A stretch of DNA of 64,000 bases, from assembly GCA_028015205.1 (NCBI GenBank), contig CM051520.1, positions 66,286,694-66,350,693 of the forward strand, in the 5' to 3' direction. The number at the start of each line of letters is the position of its first letter. Position 1 is the first letter of the stretch. The notes below the pieces were generated by a model that was not told the origin of the DNA, made no database searches, and worked only from the letters and a program-made list of their open reading frames with translations. The translations under genes and the position numbers were made by a program. Shown one piece after another: positions 48,052 through 58,344 of this stretch. The DNA comes from Mytilisepta virgata (lineage: Eukaryota > Mollusca > Bivalvia > Mytilida > Mytilidae).

Positions 48052-50044
48052 GATTTTTTTTTATGTTCCTCTGTTTCTCATTTTCCTCTTTCCTGTATTC
48101 GTCAAGTGAACGCAGATCCTTTTTGATGTTTCTCTGTTTTTCATTTTCCTCTTTCCTATATTCGTCAAGTGAACGCAGATCCTTTTTGATGTTTCTCTGT
48201 TTCTCATTTTCCTCTTTCCTGTATTCGTCAAGTGAACGCAGATCCTTTTTGATGTTTCTCCGTTTTTCATTTTCCTCTTTCCTGTATTCGTCAAGTGAAC
48301 GCAGATCCTTTTTGATGTTTCTCTGTTTTTCATTTTCCTCTTTCCTGTATTCGTAAAGTGAACGCAGATCTTTTTTGTTGTTCCTCTGTTTCTCATTTTC
48401 CTCTTTCCTGTATTCATCAAGTGAGCGCATATCCTTTTTGATGTTTCTCTGTTTCTCATTTTCCTCTTTCCTGTATTCATCAAGTGAACGCAGATCCTTT
48501 TTGATGTTCCTCTGTTTCTCATTTTCCTCTTTCCTGTATTCATCAAGTGAACGCAGATCCTTTTTGATGTTCCTCTGTTTCTCATTTTCCTCTTTCCTGT
48601 ATTCATCAAGTGAACGCAGATCCTTTTTGATGTTCCTCTGTTTCTCATTTTCCTCTTTCCTGTATTCATCAAGTGAACGCAGATCCTTTTTGATGTTTCT
48701 CTGTTTTTCATTTTCCTCTTTCCTATATTCGTCAAGTGAACGCAGATCCTTTTTGATGTTTCTCTGTTTCTCATTTTCCTCTTTCCTGTATTCGTCAAGT
48801 GAACGCAGATCCTTTTTGATGTTTCTCCGTTTTTCATTTTCCTCTTTCCTGTATTCGTCAAGTGAACGCAGATCCTTTTTGATGTTTCTCTGTTTTTCAT
48901 TTTCCTCTTTCCTGTATTCGTAAAGTGAACGCAGATCTTTTTTGTTGTTCCTCTGTTTCTCATTTTCCTCTTTCCTGTATTCATCAAGTGAGCGCATATC
49001 CTTTTTGATGTTTCTCTGTTTCTCATTTTCCTCTTTCCTGTATTCATCAAGTGAACGCAGATCCTTTTTGATGTTCCTCTGTTTCTCATTTTCCTCTTTC
49101 CTGTATTCATCAAGTGAACGCAGATCCTTTTTGATGTTCCTCTGTTTCTCATTTTCCTCTTTCCTGTATTCATCAAGTGAACGCAGATCCTTTTTGATGT
49201 TCCTCTGTTTCTCATTTTCCTCTTTCCTGTATTCATCAAGTGAGCGCAGATTCTTTTTGATGTTGCTTTGTTTTATATTTTCGTCTTTTACGTATTCAAC
49301 AAGTGAGCGTAGATTCTTTTTTATGTTCTTCTGTTTTACATTTTCATTTTTCCGGTATTCAGCAAGTGAGCGCAGATTCTTTTTGATGTTCTTCTGTTTA
49401 TCATTTTCGTCTTTCCTATATTCATCAACTGAGCGCAGATTCTTTTTGATGTTCTTCTGTTTAACATTTTCGTCTCTCCTGTAATCATCACTGCACCTTT
49501 TAATTTTTTTGAAGTTTGATTGTCCTTTGTTTTCTTTCCGTCTGTATGAATGGAAGGAACGAAGCTTATGTTTATGTAGTTTATCTTTTGCTCTGATTAC
49601 TGCTGTTTGTATCAGGCTTTGTGATAGTCTCCACTGCTTCATATATTCAGCTTTTTTCTGCTTTAATATACAGGCATCACTGAATGACTTGCAAATCATT
49701 GCAGAATATCTCAAATGTCTCTTCCTACGAGTATTTCTTGTACAAAGGTTACTTTTCTTTTTCTTATTATCAGCTGACTTTTTTATTTGTTTAATGTCTA
49801 TTTCCTTATTTTCTTCAAGCTGACTTTCTGTATCCACAGTGTTATTCTGTTGGTGACTCTCATTACAAATGTCTACATTTTGCATATGTAATGTTTCTGC
49901 AGTTTGCCTATACTTATTTTTTCTAGCTTGTCTTGTTTTCTTGTTAGTGAGATTATTTCTCTTCCTCATTGGACCAGGATTGGACTCAATTCCTCCCATG
50001 ATGAGTAAAATGATCAGAATGAGTATCCACCAATACAGGACCAT
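48052..50044 (-). CDS. Helitron N-terminal region: 2A-like leader and basic 21-residue repeats
   Basis: The start chosen is the ATG at 50044, 33 bp after a likely acceptor TTTTTTTTTCAG (50077-50078). An upstream in-frame ATG at 50140 would lie in the intron. The first 17 residues are hydrophobic (MVLYWWILILIILLIM), then GGIESNPGP. About 150 residues rich in Lys/Arg follow. Then about 23 copies of a 21-residue unit (EYRKEENEKQRNIKKDLRSLD) run to the C-terminus, strongly charged and probably helical. The frame ends NIKKNLVYLQC with a stop at 48032-48034. One base fewer in the A9 run at about 48054-48062 would fuse it to the Rep polyprotein, giving one protein of roughly 2600 residues. Repeats of similar size precede the Rep domain in other animal Helitrons. 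Confidence 0.75.
48064..49495 (-). repeat. 63-bp coding minisatellite with a 567-bp higher-order duplication
   Basis: About 23 units of 63 bp (21 codons). Rare variants (DMRSLD, RNNKK, RSLYEY, EKRRN) occur twice in the same order. The same marker (TAAAGTGAACGCAGATCTTT) sits at about 48354 and 48921, 567 bp = 9 units apart. The four units farthest 5' on the minus strand (49236-49495) are the most diverged. Confidence 0.9.
49970..49993 (-). other. 2A-like motif GIESNPGP
   Basis: The eight residues match the core of 2A and 2A-like peptides (ExNPGP), at which ribosomes skip the Gly-Pro bond. It lies directly after a hydrophobic N-terminal run, the arrangement seen in 2A-like leaders of some invertebrate non-LTR elements and NLR genes. 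The residue before Ile is Gly rather than the usual Asp (GIE instead of DIE/DVE), so activity is uncertain. Confidence 0.65.
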
Positions 50045-50076
50045 TTTGGAGCTTTTCAAAGTATTCACACATATGT

Positions 50077-50090
50077 CTGAAAAAAAAAAT
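50077..50090 (-). promoter_or_regulatory. Probable 3' splice site upstream of the Helitron ORF
   Basis: The minus strand reads AAATTTTTTTTTTCAG/ACATATG, a long pyrimidine tract ending in CAG. It implies an upstream noncoding exon, which was not located. Confidence 0.45.
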
Positions 50091-52010
50091 TTTATAGAAT
50101 GATACAGATTGTTTAAAAAAATTTTAGGTGAAAATATCATTATCTTTTTTTCAGTGGTTTGTTTTTCTTTTTTGTAGGTAAATGAATTCTATATCTTATA
50201 TTTCAGATTGTTCTTTTTTTGTTACTTTTTACACTGGTGTCTCTATGAAGTGTTTGATTTTTGGTTATCTCATCGAATTAATTATTTTATTTAATCATTA
50301 TAAGCAATTTTTTTTTTTTTTGGAAAAAGTATGGTACTGGATATGGTGAAAAGTAAGATTGCTACTTCCTCCCATCATGTTCTGGTTCTTTTCAACCTTA
50401 TGGTTTCCTAGGCAACAGTTTAATGCAAATATTTTTTAATAGGCTACATAGTGGTAAGTTGTAATTTGTGTATTGAATTTCAGTATTCTGTAAGAGTTTA
50501 TAGTAATACTAAAAAGAACATGAACTAAAACTGTATATTGTATTATGCCTAATAAATGATCCATTTCTAATAAACAACCCATTTTTTCTGGCAATTCAAT
50601 CCTATTATACTGCATAATAATTAGCACAGACATGATATATATTTAAGTACTCAGTCCAAAAATTAAATATAGTTTAATTAGGTGTAGGTAATGTAATATA
50701 ATTTATGCCTTTGTGTTGACATTTTAACATTTATACTTAGCATGATTCTATTGAACTTTTTTTTTTTTATTTCTGTAACTATGGGACAAAATACGATTTT
50801 TCCAATCAACATCCCAATTTAAGGAAAATGCAATACCCCAGTCCATTTATTAGACTTAATACAGTATATCGTTTAAAAAATAGGTGTTTCTAAATGTACC
50901 TTTGTGTAATCATTCAGCTGTTGTGAAAAGAGTAAACTTGTTTCCACAAAAAGTATTGCTGACATAAATTCATTAAGTATGACATTAAAGTAATTCTTTA
51001 TGATTGGTTTATTCTCTTTTGCATCACTGAGTAATTGCAACCTGTATATTAATTAGAACATGTTTCAATTATTAGTAAAAATATGGAATATTAAACTGAC
51101 ATATGAAAGAGCATTCAAAAGAGTAACTGAGGCAACATTGTACCAAAAGCTATAATGGAAATAGGGGGAAATAAGTTTATAACAGTGTCTTTAACCATAC
51201 TCATTTATATTATAATAAACAACCAGGTGAACTTTAATTAACTTTTATACTTATACTGTTTCTGTAGTACTGTGAATTTGGATAATTTTAAGTTTACTAG
51301 TTAGTAGACTCTTATATATATGTCTGTATATAGATTTTCTCCTTTATGTCATAGTGAGAAAAGCAACTGAGTGAATTTGACAAATGAAAATACACGTATA
51401 TTTCTGTATTAAGTTTGTAGTGATAATTTTTTCTATCAAGTTATTTATTATTATGTATGATTAAAAATTTCACACAGCTTAAAAGAGTTGACCTGGTGGT
51501 TTTATTACAATAAATATGGTTTGTTATAATAATAAGACATTTCTGAGATCCTCATTTTCACATAATATTGCAACTTTAACATGTTCTCAGTGACTCTTTA
51601 ATAATTTTGAAGCGAATTTTTCAGTGATTTCATGAAACCACTGAAAATTTTAGTGATTTCATGAAATCCCTGGTGCTTTTTGTGGTTTCATGAACTTACT
51701 AAAAATTTCTGAATGGCTTAGGTTACTGGTAAATGGATCATCAAAACTTGGAGTAATCCTTCAAAACCTCTGATGAAAGCATACATTCAGAACTGTCTTA
51801 TTTACAATAAAAAAAATATTAATTATAACATAACCTGAAAAACAAATTTTATTCAACTTACATACTTGACAATTTATTGGTATCATTTTGGTTCCTGAAG
51901 AAAAGAGCTGGAAAAAATATAAATGTTTACTATAGATTTCACAAAATACACAACACCAATATTAAACATTTTAAAATATCTGAACTGATCTTTTAATAAC
52001 GAATACAAGT
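50091..52010. other. AT-rich sequence upstream of the Helitron
   Basis: No coding segment. At 51620-51700 the phrase GTGATTTCATGAAACCACTG and variants recur three times, partly palindromic (TTTCATGAAA). Confidence 0.4.
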
Positions 52011-52930
52011 AGCTATGGTTAAGGGTTGGGCATCTCATTTAGAGATAACTTGTAATTTTCTAAATAAGTGGGGTGGGGCCGACCCCCGGGATGACCATTA
52101 AACTGGTCTTGTCATGCCCACTAAGAATATATATGGTTTAGGGGTGGGGATCTCAACTATTTTTGAGATAACTTGTAATTTTGTAAATGAGGGGGGTGGG
52201 GCCGACCCCCGGGGATGACCATTCAACTGGTCTTGTCATGCCCACTAAGAATATATATGGTTTAGGGGTGGGGATCTCAACTGTTTTTGAGATAACTTGT
52301 AATTTTGTAAATAAGGGGGGTGGGGCCGACCCCCCGGGGATGACCATTCAACTGGTCTTGTCATGCCCACTAAGAATATATATGGTTTAGGGGTGGGGAT
52401 CTCAACTGTTTTAGAGATAACTTGTAATTTTCTAAATTAGGGGGGTGGGGCCGACCCCCGGGGATGACCATTCAACTGGTCTTGTCATGCCCACTAAGAA
52501 TATATATGGTTTAGGGGTGGGGATCTCAACTGTTTTTGAGATAACTTGTAATTTTGTAAATAAGGGGGGTGGGGCCGACCCCCCGGGGATGACCATTCAA
52601 CTGGTCTTGTCATGCCCACTAAGAATATATATGGTTTAGGGGTGGGGATCTCAACTGTTTTAGAGATAACTTGTAATTTTCTAAATTAGGGGGGTGGGGC
52701 CGACCCCCGGGGATGACCATTAAACTTGTCTGGTCATGCCCACTAAGAATATATATGGTTTAGGGGTGGGGATCTTAACTGTTTTTGAGATATCTTGTAA
52801 TTTTCCAAATGAGGGGGGTGGGGCTGACCCCCGGGGGTGACCATGTAACTCGTCTTTAAATGTGGAATAAAAATATATATGGTTAAGGGGTGGGGATATG
52901 AACTGATCTTACCATATTTTGAGATTTTAC
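52011..52930 (+). repeat. 124/125-bp satellite-like array, about 7 units
   Basis: ATATATGGTTTAGGGGTGGGG starts at spacings 124, 125, 124, 125, 124 bp. Unit variants alternate (TTTTTGAGATAACTTG and TTTTAGAGATAACTTG; GTAAATAAGG and CTAAATTAGG), so the array evolves as a roughly 249-bp dimer in its middle part. Confidence 0.9.
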
Positions 52931-53413
52931 ATATTAGGGTGTAGCCCCACCCCCCGGGCAAAAATCAAAATTCCGAAACCTTTGGCACAGACAACTCTTC
53001 AAGTGTTACTAGTGTACCTAATTTCATGTTTCTATCTTCTACGGTGTAGGAGGAGTTCTTGGACAATCGTTTTTAGACATTTTTTAACTCCTTAGGGCAT
53101 TGCCCCTAGGGGCGGGACCAAAATTTTGATACCCTCTTTCAACTTGGGAAAGGCAATATAAGTAGTGACATAAGTTCCAATATCCTAGCTTTAACACTTT
53201 TGGAGATATCTCCATTTATTGGATATCGCGAAATTCGTTTTTCGCTCATAATTTGGCCCCAAGGGGTCGAATTCCAATTTTAAGGGGTCTATTCCCTAGT
53301 GGGTCATATACTCTTCCATGATGCCAAATTTCAAGTTTCTATCTTTTACCGTTTCAGAGATATGCCTTGCCACTACGTACGTACGTACGTACGGACGGAC
53401 TGTATTACATGAT

Positions 53414-53438
53414 CCCCCCGCTTTCGCTAAGCGGGGGG
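53414..53438. repeat. Perfect 10-bp stem, 5-nt loop hairpin
   Basis: CCCCCCGCTT and AAGCGGGGGG are exact reverse complements separated by TCGCT. Confidence 0.95.
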
Positions 53439-53440
53439 AT

Positions 53441-53939
53441 AAAGAAAGGTTTTGACTGGGGACCGCTTCCGGAAGCAGAATTATCTAGAAGCTTGCCATC
53501 TTCCTGGCGTTTTTCTATTTACGTAAAGCGATTAGAAGATAAGGATGAATATTCTTTTTTGTGAAAAACGTACTAGTATTCAAGTTGCAATTAATTAATT
53601 TGTGGTTGTGTCAGTTTTATTTTCAATAAAACAATTTATGAAACTATACCAACGAGCTAAATTAGCCAACTTTTTGATTTTCACGTTTTATTCAATCATC
53701 GCAAAGATGTGACCCGCCTTCTGGGCCAATTTGATGCTTTGAAATAATTAACGCTAATTAAAATCGAAAAGATGATTAAGTAACTGCAAAGTCTGTCCTC
53801 TTTTTCTAAACGTTTTAGAAAAATAATTAATACAATATGATATATTGAACGATGGATACACAATGATTAGACGAAACACTCAAACAGACACAATGTCAAT
53901 TAACCACACATATCAACCAGAAATCTACGATTACAAAGT
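53441..53939. other. Intergenic sequence
   Basis: No gene or repeat recognised. Confidence 0.35.
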
Positions 53940-54695
53940 TCGCCTTGTTCCCCCACTAATTTTGGTGTGTGGCTGTGTAGCTCCCTGAGATGCACCTTTA
54001 CAGCAAGTACATGTAATATGATTGTAGGCCGCTTGCTATCGTAGAACTCCAACGTAAAACTTAACCTAAGTAAATGAAGCGCAATAAGTAGGTCAGAGTG
54101 ACCTAATTTTGATAGGAGGCTGTGTTACTCCCCCAGATGCATCCTCACACCAAGTAATATGATTGTTGGTCGCTTGGTATCGGAGAACTAAACTCGGACG
54201 TAAAACTTAACCTAAGTCAATGAAGCCCGATAAGAATGTCAGTGTGACCTGATTTTGATAGGAGGCTGTCTTACTCCCCCAGATGCATCCTCACACCAAA
54301 TAAAATGATTGTAAGTCCGTTGGTATTGGAGAACTGAACTCTGACGTAAAACTTAACCTAAGTCAATGAAGCGCGATAAGAAGGTCACAGTGACCTAATT
54401 TTGGTGGGATGATGTATTACTCTCCCAGATGCACCCTCACACAAACTAATATGATTGTAGGTCACTTTGTATGTTAAAACTGATTTTTGACAGAAAACTT
54501 AAAAACCAGTCAACCGTGTAATATGGGTCATGTGACCTTCATCTTAGGTCACATGGCTAGTCTCTTCATCATGCACCTGCACACAAAAATATATGACCCT
54601 ATGTCAACTAGTAACCGAGAACTGGCTGTGGACGCGGACGTGGACGCCGAAGAGACTCCAATAGTCCCCTTCAACTTCGTTGAGGCGAACTAAAA
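53940..54695 (+). mobile_element. Second array-plus-hairpin element, 146-bp units
   Basis: About four units of 146 bp (CTCCCCCAGATGCATCCTCAC, GTAAAACTTAACCTAAGTCAATG, AGGTCAGAGTGACCT) are followed by GGACGCGGACGTGGACGCCG and an imperfect terminal hairpin (TAGTCCCCTTCAAC-TTC-GTTGAGGCGAACTA, 54662-54692). The sequence order is the same as in 52011-53440: array, ACG-rich run, hairpin, A-rich border. Confidence 0.55.
54090..54104. promoter_or_regulatory. Perfect estrogen-response-element-like palindrome
   Basis: AGGTCAGAGTGACCT equals the consensus AGGTCAnnnTGACCT. It repeats as AGGTCACAGTGACCT at 54382-54396, with a weaker version at 54236-54250 and a GGTCATGTGACC at about 54526. It arises from the repeat unit, and regulatory function is not shown. 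Confidence 0.5.
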
Positions 54696-55496
54696 ATCAA
54701 CAACGGATTACTCTTGCATATCATTAGTATACAGATTTCTAGAGGAATATCTATGTCTACGGTCTTGTACTATTCATTGTTTTTAATTGGGCTCAAATCC
54801 AAACAGGCCGTCACAAGAATACTGTGAGAAAAGGTCTTACATTAACCTTCTTTTGCATTTCTATGGTCAAGCCGATTAGGCATTCAAAGCGTTTACTTTT
54901 GAACACTCAGTGTTCAGAGAACTCAATTAGTGTTGGGTACCCAAAATGTGACCACTGCATTCATTGCAATGCCACCTTTGAATAAACTTTTCCTTCTGCA
55001 TATATAGGCAATTTAAAAGAGTAAAAACAATTTTCAATTCACATTTTTACATGTACATACACTTATCATTCACAATAACCATGAGGTTCCAGGCTTTAAA
55101 CTAAATATCCAGACATGAAGATCTATAACAGCACTAAAAGTAACACACTTCAAGTTTTTGGTAAAAATGTTAGTTTTCTGAATTAAACAATCACAGGCCT
55201 CCAGATAAAGTGACATCAGCATCATTTGAACCTTAAAAACCTGTAGATAGACTTTGGAAATATTTTATGGTCGTCAAATTTATGCTCAGTCCAACAAAAA
55301 ATATAGCCACAATCCCTCCCGTTAGGGGTTTAGTATCATGCCATCATAAATTATACGACAAAAACATAACCCGTATAACTAAGAATAGTTCCTAAAAACA
55401 TATAGACAAAAGTAAGGTCTCGTTGCCGCCATCAATATCGGCCCATCCCCAATTTTACTTAACTGTCATAAGTACACTCATAAATTTGCTGTGACC
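54696..55496. other. Intergenic sequence
   Basis: AT-rich, no feature recognised. Confidence 0.35.
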
Positions 55497-55499
55497 AAC

Positions 55500-55700
55500 T
55501 TGGTGGTCTCGTGGTAGCGTGCTCGCCTCGAGTGTGGAAGGTCCCGATGCCCGGCCTGGTCAAACTGCATTTACACCAAACACATGCATCTGGGGAGTAA
55601 GAGTAGTGGATATGTCTGATTGGAGTCAGTATAATGTGTGGGGTGGGGTGATATGTCTACAGTTCGTGCGGACTGACATACTGGTTTCCCAATTGGTGTA
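55500..55700 (+). mobile_element. tRNA-headed SINE, plus-strand copy
   Basis: TGGTCTCGTGGTAGCGTGCTC matches the head at 36790-36750 (A box TGGTCTCGTGG at 55504-55514). The B box is mutated (GTCCCGATGCCC). The body is diverged and ends without a clear tail. Confidence 0.6.
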
Positions 55701-56800
55701 TGCAATACTATTTTGTTTGAATGTTAGAAGCCGTTAGAAGATGACAAGTTCATTGAAAATAAAAATATTGTTGGTATGCGCGACTTAATATGTGTACAAT
55801 CACCCTCAAAAATAAAACATTTAACACTTGTAAACTGTACGATGGGGGAGGGGGGGGGGGGGGTGTCCAGAGAAGCCCCATATGTACCTCAGTGTTAATT
55901 TCAACCAGACCAATAAAAAGTCTACCTTGAAACTGTAGGTCTATAAGAATAATCTGGACAAACCTTATGATATAACGGCCTCTATGTGGACGGATCGGGA
56001 TGGATGAACAAGGGTAAAATAATTTATGCAATTCTCTCGATCGCCTACTGCTGGTCGCAGGGGCATAACAATTTGACATTGTTATGCAATTTTATTGGCT
56101 TGTTACACAATTTTATTGCTTTTCTGCTAATACGGATTTGTTATTTTATTTCTCTCCATAAAGTGGCTTGTATCGAGCCGAAGGCTCTTGTTCTTTTTAA
56201 AAGAAAGAAAGGCACTTTTGAATTTGGAATTGCTTGAAACTGTACGTCTGTGTCATGTGTGTGGTCTTTTGTTCTTTTAGGTCACTGAAACAAAACACAT
56301 TTCCCATAGTCCTAAAAGTCACATTAGACATTGATGTCTTATCTTATGCTGAAGTTGCTGAATCAAACATACTTTGTATATATTAAACAGAAATGTGCTC
56401 TTGTAGTCATTTTTATGTTTAATTGGAAAAAGACCATAGTTAACTTTGGGTTGAAGGCAACAAAAAGTACAATATTTTATCATCAACATATTCATGATAT
56501 TTCAGATATTCCCTAAAAACAGCTTTCCGCTGAAGACTATTAATGGCGCAAATTAATCATTAAACTCCGAAACAATTGTGATAAATTCGACGCAAACGTA
56601 ACAACGATTCCTATAAAAAGTACGATTCCGTCATGATGGAAAATACGTGTAGTTTCACATATGATTTGCATAATCATACTGCAAGTCCTGAAATTAAATA
56701 TACAAACATATACATCTGTGTTGACTGTACATGAAACTTGATATCTTATTTAAAACATGCAATTCCATTTACAAACATGCGAAATTGTCATTAACTTGAA
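55701..56800. other. Upstream region of the C1q gene
   Basis: Includes a poly(G) tract (about 55846-55863), a hairpin GCATAACAAT/ATTGTTATGC around 56061-56085 and GAGCC-GAA-GGCTC at 56175-56187. No gene. Confidence 0.35.
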
Positions 56801-56804
56801 AATG

Positions 56805-56813
56805 TATAAATAA
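56805..56813 (+). promoter_or_regulatory. TATA box of the C1q gene
   Basis: TATAAATAA lies 50 bp upstream of the ATG, suitable for a start site about 25-30 bp downstream of it and a very short 5' UTR. Confidence 0.5.
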
Positions 56814-56854
56814 AGAACATATAATGCTTAGTGTATCTGAATATCAAACTCAGA

Positions 56855-58324
56855 ATGTCCAGACTTCTCATACTTGCGGTTCTTTCAGTGTTCTTTGTAG
56901 TCTATGTAGATGGTTCTTGTCAATCGCAAATCGGTAAGTTTTTTTAGAAATGTTTTGTAAATACTTGACTATATATGATATTGGATAACCGAGATATCCA
57001 CAATGTTTCATCAATGTGTAACACGATACAAAAGATCCATATTACAAAAGAAGATTCCATTTAGTACTTTTACGTGTAGTTATGTTCTCAGGAGTGCAAG
57101 CGTAACAACCAAATTTGAAAAAAAAGCCAAAATTTACTATGAAAAACGGAGGAATATTGATTTAAAACTAACAATTTTTTAACTTTTAAATGGAGCAATG
57201 CTGTAACTTCCTAATTTTAAATACAAAAGATCAACGCAAATGCATGGTCATGGATTATTAAATAAATAGTGCTTTATTAAATAAATTCAGTCGTGAGGGG
57301 TATAATGATTATTTGTTTGTGACATTCATGTATTTGACCAATAATTTTATTATTCTTCTACATTTTAGTTAAGAGTACTTTCCGCGATACTTTATCATTT
57401 TTTTTATGAATTCACTTCTTTTGGATTTTGAATTTTCTTATATAGGAAAGGAGGTGTTCGAAGACCTAATGAACGTAATGATGAAGGTAAAATGCCAATC
57501 AGGTATGTAATAGTTTTGTTGCACTTATAGCTACATATATGTACAATATAACATTGGTATGAAATCAATATAAACTAAATTTTGCATATAAATAATGGCA
57601 TTGTGATATAAAATCAGTATGTATTTAGCAGTCTTCACGGTAACTACCTAACAACTATTGTAAAGCTGTTATATTTTAAAAGCTAGATTGAATTTCAACA
57701 AAATAGTTGTAGAGGACGAAGTGTGAATTTTATAAAATAGTTCATATGTTACTCATATATTAGCACTCTGTTAATGCTAAATCAAGGGGAAAGTACATAG
57801 TTTTACATAATATAATATAATCATGATCGATCAAATCTTCATATTCTACTGCACGTGGAAGATGGTTTTCCAAATTAATTTTATTATTATCCAAGATATA
57901 ACAATTATTTCTATTTATTTCAGGTGGTTATGTCCAGAAGAACAAACCAGCATTTCTTGCAACCCTGACTCCATCCGTTACCTTGGGTACGAACGCTGTA
58001 GTAAAGTTCAACAAAGTCTTGACGAATGTAAGAAGAGGTTACTACTCAAACACTGGGATATTCACTGCACCACAGGCAGGTGTTTACGAATTTTCTGTCA
58101 ATTATATCTGTAGCGGTGATGCCAACAGCGTTCTCGAGTTAAATATTATGAAGAATAACGAACGCATAACAAGAGGTCACGCAGCTGTTGATCAGTACAC
58201 ATCAGCGTCCATAAGTGCTGTACTTGAGTTAAAGAAAGGAGACAGGGTTTATGTTCGTCATCCGCGAAGTATTGGAAAGTTATATGGTGATGACTACTCA
58301 ATGTTCTCTGGTCATATGATTTAA
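56855..58324 (+). CDS. Secreted C1q-domain protein, three exons
   Basis: Exon 1 (56855-56933) starts ATGTCCAGA and encodes a signal peptide (SRLLILAVLSVFFVVYVDG) before a GTAAGT donor. Exon 2 (57446-57502), after TTATATAG, encodes KEVFEDLMNVMMKVKCQS and ends before GTATGT. Exon 3 (57924-58324), after TTTATTTCAG, encodes the C1q domain: FLATLTPSVTLGTNAVVKF, NTGIFTAPQAGVYEFSVNY and a C-terminal YSMFSGHMI. Exon lengths (79, 57, 401 nt) give 178 residues in one frame, all introns being phase 1. There is no collagen stretch, so it is of the short secreted globular-head C1q type that bivalves have in hundreds of copies and that acts as a pattern-recognition lectin-like protein in innate immunity. 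A broken paralogue follows downstream. Confidence 0.9.
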
Positions 58325-58338
58325 GAAACTATATACTG

Positions 58339-58344
58339 AAATAA
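58339..58344 (+). terminator. Poly(A) signal of the C1q gene
   Basis: AATAAA 15 bp after the TAA stop. Confidence 0.7.

Larger units (their letters stand above)
41953..50076 (-). mobile_element. Helitron (Rep-helicase-endonuclease-OTU type), coding core
   Basis: Minus-strand coding content in order: 2A-like leader, 21-residue basic repeats, Cys-rich N-terminal domain, HUH Rep with a Y-x3-Y pair, PIF1 helicase, AP-like endonuclease, OTU cysteine protease. This set is that of Helitron2/Helentron-like elements, which replicate by rolling circle. Apart from an A9 frameshift at the 48.05 kb junction and one TGA at 42232-42234, the roughly 8 kb are open, so insertion or decay is recent. Element termini are not identified and must lie outside the coding core. 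Confidence 0.85.
52011..53440 (+). mobile_element. HINE-like nonautonomous element: tandem array plus terminal hairpin
   Basis: An array of 124-125 bp units (52011-52930) is followed by about 430 bp of unique tail, a run of ACGT/ACGG tetramers (53374-53399) and a GC-rich hairpin CCCCCCGCTT-TCGCT-AAGCGGGGGG (53414-53438). Nonautonomous Helentron derivatives (HINEs) in bivalves have this layout: internal tandem repeats and a stem-loop next to the 3' end. The 5' border is unclear, and no match to the ends of the neighbouring Helitron was identified. Confidence 0.5.

Noticed and set aside
48061..49239. Second minus-strand frame over the same repeat (MNTGKRKMRNRGTSKRICVHL units)
   Set aside because: Alternate frame of the same in-phase minisatellite; only the EYRKEENEKQRNIKK frame joins the 2A leader and, across A9, the Rep.
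48063..49484. Long plus-strand frames over the 63-bp repeat (Ser/Phe-rich, LCFSFSSFLYSSSERRSF units)
   Set aside because: They are antisense shadows of the Helitron coding repeat; a 63-bp period keeps several frames open.
52153..52961. Gly/Pro-rich frames on both strands in the 52 kb array
   Set aside because: Produced by the 124-125 bp repeat; no start context and no coding character.
57823..58113. 96-residue frame overlapping C1q exon 3
   Set aside because: Different frame; the C1q frame is explained by exon phases and domain motifs.
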